Source: Pseudobdellovibrionaceae bacterium (GTDB lineage Bacteria > Bdellovibrionota > Bdellovibrionia > Bdellovibrionales > Bdellovibrionaceae). From it: a DNA stretch of 18,509 bases. The stretch's first letter is position 1. Every line of letters starts with the position of its first letter. Location: contig CANCBY010000030.1 in NCBI GenBank assembly GCA_947374445.1, positions 1 to 18,509 on the forward strand, written 5' to 3'. The translations under genes and the position numbers were made by a program. The notes beneath the pieces are model-generated. The model was not told the DNA's origin. It did no database searches and saw only the letters and a program-made list of their open reading frames with translations. Shown here piece after piece: positions 1-6,411 of this stretch.

Positions 1-594
1 GGACCTAAGTGGCTTCAAGGCACAGGCCAAGGCTGGGTGACGGCAGAGTACGGAATGCTCCCACGCTCCACTCACTCACGCATGAAGCGCGATAAAATTA
101 TGACCGGCGGACGCACGCAAGAAATCTCGCGCTTGATAGGCCGCTCACTCCGAGCAGCTGTTGACCTTAAACTCCTCGGTGAAAAACAAATCACCATTGA
201 TTGCGACGTGATTCAAGCCGATGGTGGCACTCGCACTGCAGCCATCACCGGCGGCTTTGTAGCACTCGCTCTGGCTTTGCAAAAACTAAAAGCTGTTTCT
301 GAAATTAAGACGATTCCATTGATGAACTATGTGGCCGCGGTCAGCGTGGGACTTGAAGACGGACACGCCTTGGTCGATCTCAATTACGAAGAAGACTCTG
401 CCATCGGCACCGACATGAATTTTGTTATGACTAACCAAGGTCACTTCGTCGAAATTCAAGGCACAGCCGAGACCACTCCTTTTACCAAAGAGCAGCTTTG
501 GGGTCTGACCGAAATGGCCACTCAAGCTTGTCACGAATTGTTCGAGCACCAATCAAAAATTGTGGCTCCCATTTTTGAACTGATGAAGAAGTGA
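1..594 (+). CDS. rph: Ribonuclease PH, 3' part (5' end lies outside the window)
   Basis: RNase PH is a phosphorolytic 3'-5' exoribonuclease that trims tRNA 3' ends, using phosphate to release nucleoside diphosphates; it acts as a cytoplasmic hexamer. The reading frame is open from base 1 and encodes GPKWLQGTGQGW just before TAEYGMLPRSTHSR, matching the family core, so the gene enters from the left and lacks roughly its first 50 residues. A GTG at 37 is an internal Val codon of the conserved GQGWVTAEYG motif, not the true start. Other visible family motifs are GGRTQEISRLIGRSLRAAVD, DCDVIQADGGTRTAAITG (active-site region), AAVSVG, and EDSAIGTDMNFVMT near the C-terminal half. 197 residues are visible and the C-terminus is intact. 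The stop overlaps the next gene, rdgB; rph-rdgB adjacency is common in bacteria. Identification is secure. Confidence 0.96.
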   Translation, partial: GPKWLQGTGQGWVTAEYGMLPRSTHSRMKRDKIMTGGRTQEISRLIGRSLRAAVDLKLLGEKQITIDCDVIQADGGTRTAAITGGFVALALALQKLKAVSEIKTIPLMNYVAAVSVGLEDGHALVDLNYEEDSAIGTDMNFVMTNQGHFVEIQGTAETTPFTKEQLWGLTEMATQACHELFEHQSKIVAPIFELMKK

Positions 595-1226
595 GTTCAC
601 CTATGGCGCAATCGGAGTTATGGGTCGCAACGGGCAACAAAGGCAAACTCAACGAATTCAAAACTCTTTTTGATCGCGACATGCCGTTAGTAAAAATGTT
701 TTCGACCAATGATCTGAAAGTTTTCTCCGCTCCGCCAGAAAACGGCGCTACTTACCTCGACAACGCCCGCATCAAAGCCAAAAGCATCCGCATTTTAAAA
801 CCCGATGCGTGGTCGATGGGCGATGACTCAGGCTTAGAGGTCGAAGCTCTGAACAACCTGCCAGGAGTTCACTCCGCTCGCTATGCAGGCCCTCACGCCC
901 GCGACAGCGAAAACGTAGCCAAACTCTTGAAGATGATGCAAATGCGCGCCGGCGCTAACCGCAACGCCAAATTTGTCTGCTGTATTGTGGCTTACTCTCC
1001 GCAAAAAGCCGACGGCACGTTTGAAGAACACATTTTCAACGGCGAACTCAAAGGCGTGATCACCAAAACTCCGGCTGGCCAAATGGGCTTTGGCTACGAC
1101 CCGGTATTTGTCCCTGACGAGCAAACGCAGTCGATGGCAGAGCTGGGAGCGGGTTACAAAAACCGATTCTCTCATAGGGCGAAAGCGACTCTGCAAATGA
1201 TTGAGAAGATGAAGTCTTGGAGCTGA
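591..1226 (+). CDS. rdgB: dITP/XTP pyrophosphatase (RdgB/HAM1 family)
   Basis: This enzyme hydrolyses non-canonical purine nucleoside triphosphates (dITP, XTP, ITP) to monophosphates and pyrophosphate, keeping deaminated bases out of DNA and RNA. Numbered from the GTG start, the motifs are TGNKGK (14-19, triphosphate binding), GDDSGLEV (77-84, with metal-ligand and catalytic Asp), PGVHSARYAG (91-100), GFGYDPVF (166-173) and NRFSHR (191-196, base recognition). The length of 211 aa is close to the usual 195-205. The start is ambiguous. GTG at 591 overlaps the rph stop (GTGA) and would be translationally coupled. ATG at 603 gives MAQSELWVATGN, nearer the family N-terminus, and has a GAAGAAG purine tract 11 nt upstream. 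I slightly favour ATG 603 biologically but give the longest frame. Its role probably parallels that of the upstream rph in nucleic-acid quality control. Confidence 0.95.
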   Translation: MSSPMAQSELWVATGNKGKLNEFKTLFDRDMPLVKMFSTNDLKVFSAPPENGATYLDNARIKAKSIRILKPDAWSMGDDSGLEVEALNNLPGVHSARYAGPHARDSENVAKLLKMMQMRAGANRNAKFVCCIVAYSPQKADGTFEEHIFNGELKGVITKTPAGQMGFGYDPVFVPDEQTQSMAELGAGYKNRFSHRAKATLQMIEKMKSWS

Positions 1227-1259
1227 GGCTCGGATTAACTCTATACGACGATTCTCAAT

Positions 1260-2042
1260 ATGCAGATATTTGAAAAAATAAAACTACTGGATCAGGCGAG
1301 TGTTGAATGCAACTGGGGCAATCCCAATAGCAAAATCATCGACCAACCAGACTGGGCACAAATTATCACACCCAGCTCTAAACACTCGTCTGCAAACTGT
1401 GTTTTTAGATCTCGTCTGGCTCCACCCGACGCAGTTTTAAAAATTGATCGAACAATTGCGTTTTATAAAAACATGAATGTTCCGTTTCGCTGGCTTGTGA
1501 CTCCGCTGAGCGAGCCCTCAAATCTCAAAGACCTTTTGCTTGCGAGAGGGCTGAGCTTACACTACGAAGCGACCGCCATGTTGAGCTCAGTCAACGAACA
1601 GCTCAAGACTTACGATCCTCAAATTTCGGTAGTGCAAGCAACTTTAGAGAACATAGATATTTATGTAGAAACCTTTGTGCGATGTTGGCAACTGCCACAT
1701 GAGCAAGTTGCCGAATTTAAAAAAGACGTAATTTATGGTTTAAAAAATGGAGAGGGTCGCTTTCTTCCATATGTTGCCCATTGGAAAAATGAACCCGTTG
1801 GAACATCAGCTCTTTTGAATTTACCCAGCGGCGCTTATCTGGCAGCAGGGACTGTCGATCCAAAATATCGAGGCCTTGGAATTTACAAAGCAATGGTCGC
1901 TCACCGCGCCCAAGTCGCCGAAGGGCTTGGCCATGACAACCTTCTGATTCATGCAAAAAAATTAACCTCAGCACCCATCTGCAAAAAATTGGGCTTTGAA
2001 GAAGTCTACGAGTATCAAGTTTTTTCGAGAGAACTGCTTTAA
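1260..2042 (+). CDS. GNAT-family N-acetyltransferase
   Basis: A 260-aa protein whose C-terminal half carries the GNAT fold, which transfers an acetyl group from acetyl-CoA to an amine; the substrate cannot be read from the sequence. Motif A is GTVDPKYRGLGIYKAM (197-212): the R-G-L-G-I loop binds the CoA pyrophosphate. Motif B follows around ICKKLGFEEVY (240-250). The N-terminal about 120 residues (WGNPNSKII, RWLVTPLSEP) lack an obvious acetyl-CoA loop and may be a degenerate first GNAT repeat, as in proteins where an inactive N-terminal GNAT-like domain precedes an active one. ATG 1260 follows rdgB by 33 nt with only a weak SD, so co-transcription with rph-rdgB is possible. A hairpin overlapping its stop codon marks the end of the unit. 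Family assignment is firm, function unknown. Confidence 0.85.
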   Translation: MQIFEKIKLLDQASVECNWGNPNSKIIDQPDWAQIITPSSKHSSANCVFRSRLAPPDAVLKIDRTIAFYKNMNVPFRWLVTPLSEPSNLKDLLLARGLSLHYEATAMLSSVNEQLKTYDPQISVVQATLENIDIYVETFVRCWQLPHEQVAEFKKDVIYGLKNGEGRFLPYVAHWKNEPVGTSALLNLPSGAYLAAGTVDPKYRGLGIYKAMVAHRAQVAEGLGHDNLLIHAKKLTSAPICKKLGFEEVYEYQVFSRELL

Positions 2043-2062
2043 GCTCTTTTTAGCAGTTTTTT
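2032..2062 (+). terminator. Putative intrinsic terminator of the rph-rdgB-GNAT unit
   Basis: AACTGCT (2032-2038) and AGCAGTT (2052-2058) are perfect inverted complements separated by a 13-nt loop. The right arm runs into an unbroken T tract to 2062. The left arm contains the last codons of the GNAT gene and precedes its TAA stop. The stem is short (7 bp) and only partly GC, so efficiency is uncertain. Confidence 0.55.
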
Positions 2063-2473
2063 GTTCAAGCATCTGAACACGCTCTTCCGCGCGCGTATTA
2101 GGCAGCTTAACAAACCTGGATTTATACAGCTAAGACTGGATTGGCAAAAGGGGGAACCTCAAGGCCATCAATTTGAACTTTGTACAGCGCAGTTTTTAGA
2201 AGATAGCCACCCCCTAAAAACTTAGATCAAAACCAGCTACAACCTGCTCGGGCATACTCCTAGCTCAGTGGATTCCGTCTATACGAAGGCAGATAACCTG
2301 CATATCTTGAAGAGATTGAAGTATACCAGCCCACCAAAAGCCAGCATCAAGCCATTAGCCCCATAGGACATCTTATGATACGGACCATCGGGGCAGTCAC
2401 CGGCTCTGGCTAAACAAAGAGATGGCCTTTTTTGAGATCGATCGAATTGATCCAGTCATTACTTCAAATAAAA
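2063..2473. other. Gene-poor spacer with a 9-bp inverted repeat
   Basis: I see no credible coding region in about 410 bp on either strand. The longest relevant open stretch is 59 codons on the minus strand (2279-2455), without a start or SD. The base composition is more GC-rich than the AT-rich DNA to its right and resembles decayed coding sequence. The clearest structure is AGTTTTTAG (2191-2199) and CTAAAAACT (2214-2222), a perfect 9-bp inverted repeat with a 14-nt loop and no following T tract. TCGATCGA around 2438-2446 is a short palindrome. Confidence 0.5.
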
Positions 2474-2550
2474 TATATGGCATATAATCAACATCACTAA
2501 TGTTGAAAAAAACATATTTACAACAATGGCATTGTTAAAACAAGGTTGTT
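2474..2550. promoter_or_regulatory. Cluster of four palindromes upstream of the DUF4143 ATPase
   Basis: Four perfect inverted repeats lie in 77 bp. They are TATATG-G-CATATA (2474-2486), TCAACAT-CACTA-ATGTTGA (2488-2506), AACAATG-G-CATTGTT (2522-2536) and AACAA-GG-TTGTT (2539-2550). The first and third share the core ATGGCAT with a single central G. A possible -35-like TTGAAA starts at 2503, but no convincing -10 sits at the right distance. The block ends 30 bp before the ATPase start and is well placed to be an operator array or structured leader. The repeats are seen directly; regulatory function is inferred. Confidence 0.55.
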
Positions 2551-2580
2551 CCCGTAAGATGTACATAGCGGAGGTGCGCT

Positions 2581-3735
2581 GTGAAATATCTAAAGCGACA
2601 GCTTGATCTGATGACCCTTTTACAGAAAAAGAGTTTTTTTCTGTTGGGACCACGCTCAACTGGTAAAACCTTTTTGATTAAAAAAACTATCCCTGCAGAA
2701 GTTCCTTATTTATCTCTGAATAACATGAGTTTGTATAATCGCCTTATTGCCGATCCGTCGCAGTTAACAGATATTTTAGCTCCCCATCAAAAAGTTGGTA
2801 TGGCCGTTATCGACGAAATCCAGAAGATGCCGGACCTCTTAAATGAGCTTCAAGAACTAATTGAAAACGAAGGCTTCAAATTTCTTTTGACCGGCTCGAG
2901 CGCTCGAAAACTAAAGAGAACACATGCCAATATGCTTGGAGGCCGAGCGCGCTCAATTGGCTTCTACCCCTTGAGTTTTTCGGAAATTCCATCATTTGAT
3001 CTCAATCGCTACTTGCGCTGGGGTGGTCTACCAAGAACATATCTTGCGGAAGATCCTCAGGCTGAACTTGATTCCTATGTCAAAACCTATCTTGAAGAAG
3101 AAATTCGTTTGGAGGCCAACATCCGAAATCTTGCCCCATTTCATCGATTTTTAAAAATCGCAGCACTTAGCAATGGACAGTTAATTAATTACGCGTCCAT
3201 TTCGAACGATGCAGCTGTGCCGGCTTCGACAGTAAAGCAGTATTTTGAAATATTGACCGACTCGCTAATTGCATCAACCCTTGAGCCATGGCTGGAGTCC
3301 AAAAAAAGAAAAGCAATTCAAACTGCAAAATTTTATTTTTTTGACCCTGGCATTACTCACTTCATTGCGGGAACCGAGCATCTGGATCGAAATTCAAACC
3401 TATGGGGTCAATCTTTTGAGCAATTTATATTCATGGAACTAAAGTGCTATGCTTCTTATAGGAGTAAAAATTTTGAAATTAATTTTTGGCGAAGCACCGA
3501 CAAGCATGAAGTTGATTTTGTAATCAATGGAAAGACAGGACTCGAAGTCAAGTCCACCAAGCGAATCAATGATTCGCACTTGAAGGGGATTAGAGCCATT
3601 CAAGAAGAAAGTGCTATCAAATACTTTTACGTTATCAGCGAAGATCCAATAGAAAGAACATCAAATGGAATTCGGCTGATGCCTTGGAAGACTTTTCTCA
3701 AAAAATTATGGACGAATCAATTAGATGGTTTTTAA
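2581..3735 (+). CDS. DUF4143-type AAA ATPase with C-terminal nuclease-like domain
   Basis: A 384-aa P-loop ATPase of the family annotated as 'ATP-binding protein, AAA_14 / DUF4143'. The cellular role of these proteins is not established; they are widespread, patchily distributed accessory genes. The N-terminal ATPase has Walker A GPRSTGKT (23-30), Walker B MAVIDEIQ (74-81, with D78 and E79) and a sensor-1-like LLTGSSAR (102-109). A helical winged-helix-like segment follows (about 185-235). The C-terminal DUF4143 part shows E310-V-D312, then E322-V-K324 in LEVKST, the spacing of a PD-(D/E)XK-like nuclease fold; whether it cleaves anything is unknown. The GTG start is well supported: GGAGG at 2570-2574 lies 6 nt upstream. 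No partner gene is obvious. AT-rich flanks and upstream palindromes suggest an acquired, autonomously regulated gene. Confidence 0.88.
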   Translation: MKYLKRQLDLMTLLQKKSFFLLGPRSTGKTFLIKKTIPAEVPYLSLNNMSLYNRLIADPSQLTDILAPHQKVGMAVIDEIQKMPDLLNELQELIENEGFKFLLTGSSARKLKRTHANMLGGRARSIGFYPLSFSEIPSFDLNRYLRWGGLPRTYLAEDPQAELDSYVKTYLEEEIRLEANIRNLAPFHRFLKIAALSNGQLINYASISNDAAVPASTVKQYFEILTDSLIASTLEPWLESKKRKAIQTAKFYFFDPGITHFIAGTEHLDRNSNLWGQSFEQFIFMELKCYASYRSKNFEINFWRSTDKHEVDFVINGKTGLEVKSTKRINDSHLKGIRAIQEESAIKYFYVISEDPIERTSNGIRLMPWKTFLKKLWTNQLDGF

Positions 3736-3810
3736 ACAACTCACATCTATTTTCCTCACAAAACATAACTCCGTCGAAATAATTTTTATTTTATGCTCTT
3801 TACTATGAAA

Positions 3811-3835
3811 GTGATATCAAATTTTTAAATATCAC
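3811..3835. repeat. Inverted repeat at the convergent gene ends
   Basis: GTGATAT (3811-3817) and ATATCAC (3829-3835) are exact inverted complements around an 11-nt A/T loop. The repeat spans the TAA stop (3825-3827) of the minus-strand gene and lies about 75 bp past the stop of the plus-strand ATPase. It could act as a weak bidirectional 3' hairpin, but neither strand has a convincing T tract after it. Confidence 0.35.
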
Positions 3836-4385
3836 AGCCGTTTTGCATTACTGCCTTTATGTCGCATTGATCAGCAAAAAATGAAGTGCATGATTTGTGG
3901 GTTTTAAACTTATCAAAAACCCAAATTGAGGTTCGATGCCCGCGCTCTATGCCATAATCTGCAAACGCTCCAGATATACATACGAAACGCTCGCCCTTTG
4001 TTGCGTTTTCCCATCGTTTTTGGAACCAACGACAATTCTTTAAATCCGTTGCCCTTCTCGGCATATAAAAATGCTCACTTTCAGTATCTTGAACAGTTAT
4101 AATCTGAACGGCATTTTGCTCCTTAACCACAGAACTGTTTCCAGAAGTGTCACAAGAAAAATTTGTTTTTGAAACTTCAAAACATTTCCAATACGGATAT
4201 GGAGAATGTTTTCCAGAGAAAGGGACTGGGTCAGTATCAAAAGAGTTTATTGCTAAATCAGAATTACTTAAAATACCGTGATCTTGAGTTAATAGTGCAT
4301 ATGGATAGTCTTTATGGTTGAGCGTCTTCGAGCGTGCATAGCTGAAATTAAAAATTAATATAGCCACAAAAATCACTGCTTGCAT
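3825..4385 (-). CDS. Hypothetical secreted Cys-rich protein
   Basis: I do not recognise this 186-aa protein. It begins with a hydrophobic segment (MQAVIFVAILIFNFSYARS) that looks like a Sec signal peptide with cleavage near residues 17-19, so it is probably exported to the periplasm or beyond. The mature part has seven cysteines: KCFEV, FSCDT, KNCRW, FVCIS, KSCTS, DQCDI and NGCDI, spread across the chain. This suggests disulfide bonding in an oxidising compartment. It is rich in aromatic and charged residues and has no enzyme motif I can name. A plausible SD, AAGGA, lies 9-10 nt before the ATG. It is convergent with the DUF4143 ATPase and lies in AT-rich DNA unlike the core genes around it, suggesting acquired or fast-evolving sequence. 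It is likely a real gene; function unknown. Confidence 0.65.
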   Translation of the reverse strand: MQAVIFVAILIFNFSYARSKTLNHKDYPYALLTQDHGILSNSDLAINSFDTDPVPFSGKHSPYPYWKCFEVSKTNFSCDTSGNSSVVKEQNAVQIITVQDTESEHFYMPRRATDLKNCRWFQKRWENATKGERFVCISGAFADYGIERGHRTSIWVFDKFKTHKSCTSFFADQCDIKAVMQNGCDI

Positions 4386-4892
4386 AAATCAAGTTCCTTA
4401 ATAACCACTTGCTACTTTTTGGATTTTGAAAAAGCCATCGAATTCCTACACAAATATTAGAGCAAATTGCACTTCCAGCTTATTTAAGTTTGTAGCGAAA
4501 ACCAGTCTTTAGCATATAAGATTTAATTGTTTATATTTTTTTAAACCCTTCAAGTATTAAAGTGAAGTAGGCTTCACGCCTAGCTCAAAGCATAAAGTCC
4601 AGCCTTCACTCTATAAATCGACCACTAATGATTTATGGCAAATTCGGAATATAAAAAATTCGCCTCTTGTGAAAAGACCCAGCTAGTTCGTAATCTAAGC
4701 AAAGGCCGCTCAACTCAAGATGGAATTCAAGTGCTAGATGCCGTCCAGTACCTAGAACGCCTCGATCTTATGAAGGTAAAAGAGAAATCATAGCTGAATT
4801 GACTTTAAATACTTGGGGTCGAACGATTTCAATGGGATTAGCTTATTACTAGCCATTATCTGTTCGGATTTAGCCAATTAAAATTGATCTGA
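4386..4892. other. AT-rich intergenic region with short inverted repeats
   Basis: About 500 bp separate the secreted-protein start from the STAS gene end. Apart from a doubtful 52-codon frame (listed separately) I see no gene. GTGAAG (4562-4567) and CTTCAC (4572-4577) form a 6-bp hairpin with loop TAGG. A second CTTCACT at 4604-4610 can pair with AGTGAAG at 4561-4567 instead, giving two mutually exclusive pairings. The left part (4386-4560) should hold the promoter of the minus-strand secreted protein, but I cannot pick out convincing -35/-10 boxes. Confidence 0.45.
4635..4793 (+). CDS. Possible small protein, 52 aa (doubtful)
   Basis: An ATG-to-TAG frame beginning MANSEYKKFASCEKTQLV and ending EKS. 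Its composition is protein-like (charged, with a helix-prone middle LDAVQYLERLDL), and it sits in a spacer otherwise poor in open frames. There is no Shine-Dalgarno sequence before the ATG, a stop codon lies immediately upstream in frame, and I recognise no family. It could be a genuine small gene, the 3' remnant of a larger one, or chance. The GTGAAG/CTTCAC hairpin lies about 60 bp upstream. Confidence 0.25.
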   Translation: MANSEYKKFASCEKTQLVRNLSKGRSTQDGIQVLDAVQYLERLDLMKVKEKS

Positions 4893-5282
4893 TTAAAACT
4901 GCGACGGAGCCGGCCCAGAAGCGTACTCAGAGCGAGGCACAAAAAACAGGCCCGTCTGAAGCTCATCAAAACTGCGAAAGACCTTAAGCCCTTTATGTCC
5001 CGCAAAGCTGTCGAGGTGGCGGCGAACTTGAGCGTTTGGTGCTACCAATACAACCTCACCGCGGTTTTGTGAAACGGTCTCGGCCATTTTGAGAATTTCT
5101 TTCATGGCCTGAAAGCCCATAAAGGCCACATCCGAAAGATCCAAAGCCAGGCTGCGATGGCCGGCTTGGATAAGCATTTCTAATGAGCGGATCACCCGTT
5201 TGTCATTAAAGGCATCAACGCGGCCCTTAATTTCAGCCACAGTCCAATTTTTAAACTCGCGTGTTGATACGGATACCATCAT
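4893..5282 (-). CDS. STAS-domain protein (anti-sigma-factor-antagonist-like)
   Basis: A 129-aa single-domain protein of the STAS family (SpoIIAA/RsbV-like), which bind partner proteins such as anti-sigma kinases or act within larger signalling assemblies. Visible STAS features are the opening beta strand VAEIKGRVDAFN (15-26), the core strand and loop LALDLSDVAFMGFQAM (45-60), helix KEILKMAETV, then GEVVLVAPN (75-83), and the later helix VRRHLDSF. In phospho-regulated members the loop reads D-S-S-G; here it reads M-G-F-Q, so the usual phosphorylatable Ser is missing. The start is uncertain: a TTG at 5318 would add 12 residues, while ATG 5282 and ATG 5279 give a normal STAS N-terminus; none has a good SD. 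It diverges from prs and has no kinase or sigma partner nearby. Confidence 0.8.
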   Translation of the reverse strand: MMVSVSTREFKNWTVAEIKGRVDAFNDKRVIRSLEMLIQAGHRSLALDLSDVAFMGFQAMKEILKMAETVSQNRGEVVLVAPNAQVRRHLDSFAGHKGLKVFRSFDELQTGLFFVPRSEYASGPAPSQF

Positions 5283-5395
5283 GAGGTGATCTTTTGCCTC
5301 TAGTTCGAGCAAAGTCAAAAAAGAAGTGAGAACCTTCCCTTTTTTTCACTCCAATAAGGTGACATTAACCTTTCCCTCAGCTACAAAATGAGGCC

Positions 5396-6340
5396 ATGAA
5401 GGGCCTTAAAATTTTCTCTGGAAATTCAAACCCCGCCCTGGCCCGTAAAGTGGCCGAAGCCGCTGGCGTTGAGCTCGGTTTTTGCCAGCTGAACTCTTTC
5501 GCTGATGGCGAAGTTCAAGTCGAGATTCATGAGAGTGTGCGCGGACAAAATGTGTTTGTCGTGCAAAGCACTTGCCCTCCTGCCAATCAAAATTACATGG
5601 AGCTTTTTCTGCTTTTGGACGCTCTGAAAAGAGCTTCTGCCAAGCATATTACCGCGGTGATTCCTTACTACGGTTACGCTCGCCAAGATCGTAAAGTGGC
5701 TCCTCGTGCCCCGATCTCTGCCAAATTGATGGCTGATCTTTTAACCACGGCAGGTGCTCAACGAGTGGTTGCGGTTGATCTGCATGCGGCCCAAATCCAA
5801 GGTTTTTTTAATGTTCCCGTGGATCACTTGTTCGGTATCCCTACTTTGGCCAGAGCTTGGCGCGAAACCCACGGAATTGGTGGGGATTTTGTCGCTGTGA
5901 GTCCAGATGCCGGCGGAGTTGAGCGTTGCCGGGCTTTTGCAAAACGGATCGAAGCCCCTATCGCCATCATTGATAAACGCCGTTCGGGTCCGAATGAAGC
6001 CAAGGCTTTTCACCTGATCGGGGATGTGACGGGTAAAACTGCCATTATTCTTGATGATATCATCGATACAGCAGGAACACTTACACAAGCTGTTGACAGT
6101 CTTTACAAAAATGGTGCAAAACGTGTTTTCGCCGTTGCGACGCATCCGGTTTTGTCTGGCCCAGCGATTTCAAGAATCGTCGAAAGTCCGATCGAAAAAC
6201 TGTGGGTGACGGATACTATTCCGCTCACTGAGGCTGCTCGCAATTGTGGTAAAATCGAGGTCGTCTCGGTGGCTGCTGTTTTGGCAGAGGCTATCAAACG
6301 AATCCACGGAAATGACTCTGTCAGCTCCCTCTTCGATTAA
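5396..6340 (+). CDS. prs: Ribose-phosphate pyrophosphokinase (PRPP synthetase)
   Basis: Makes 5-phosphoribosyl-1-pyrophosphate from ribose 5-phosphate and ATP, the precursor for purine, pyrimidine, histidine, tryptophan and NAD synthesis; cytoplasmic. At 314 aa it has the usual bacterial class I length. Motifs are FADGEVQVEI (35-44), YYGYARQDRK (91-100, ATP-binding region), AVDLHAAQIQGFF (126-138, metal-binding His), VSPDAGGVER (168-177), the flexible catalytic loop DKRRSGPNE (193-201), and the PRPP-binding loop DDIIDTAGT (220-228). ATG 5396 follows a GAGG only 2 nt upstream, closer than optimal, but an earlier in-frame start is not available. It heads the prs-rplY-pth-ychF cluster, a conserved bacterial arrangement. 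Identification is secure. Confidence 0.98.
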   Translation: MKGLKIFSGNSNPALARKVAEAAGVELGFCQLNSFADGEVQVEIHESVRGQNVFVVQSTCPPANQNYMELFLLLDALKRASAKHITAVIPYYGYARQDRKVAPRAPISAKLMADLLTTAGAQRVVAVDLHAAQIQGFFNVPVDHLFGIPTLARAWRETHGIGGDFVAVSPDAGGVERCRAFAKRIEAPIAIIDKRRSGPNEAKAFHLIGDVTGKTAIILDDIIDTAGTLTQAVDSLYKNGAKRVFAVATHPVLSGPAISRIVESPIEKLWVTDTIPLTEAARNCGKIEVVSVAAVLAEAIKRIHGNDSVSSLFD

Positions 6341-6411
6341 GCCAGCAGCGAGCTTGGTTAGATACAGTATTTATTAAGTGTAAGTTTTAAGAAGTTAATT
6401 TTGGAGTTAAT

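Noticed and set aside
2261..2275. TAGCTCAGTGG, resembling a tRNA D-arm/A-box
   Set aside because: No matching D-stem, anticodon arm, T-arm or acceptor stem can be folded around it.
2279..2455. 59-codon open stretch on the minus strand
   Set aside because: No start codon at a suitable place, no SD, and no recognisable protein motif; probably chance or strongly decayed sequence.
4788..4856. 22-aa minus-strand frame starting MASNKLIPLK
   Set aside because: Very short, no SD, and overlaps the end of the 52-aa plus-strand candidate; not enough support for a gene.
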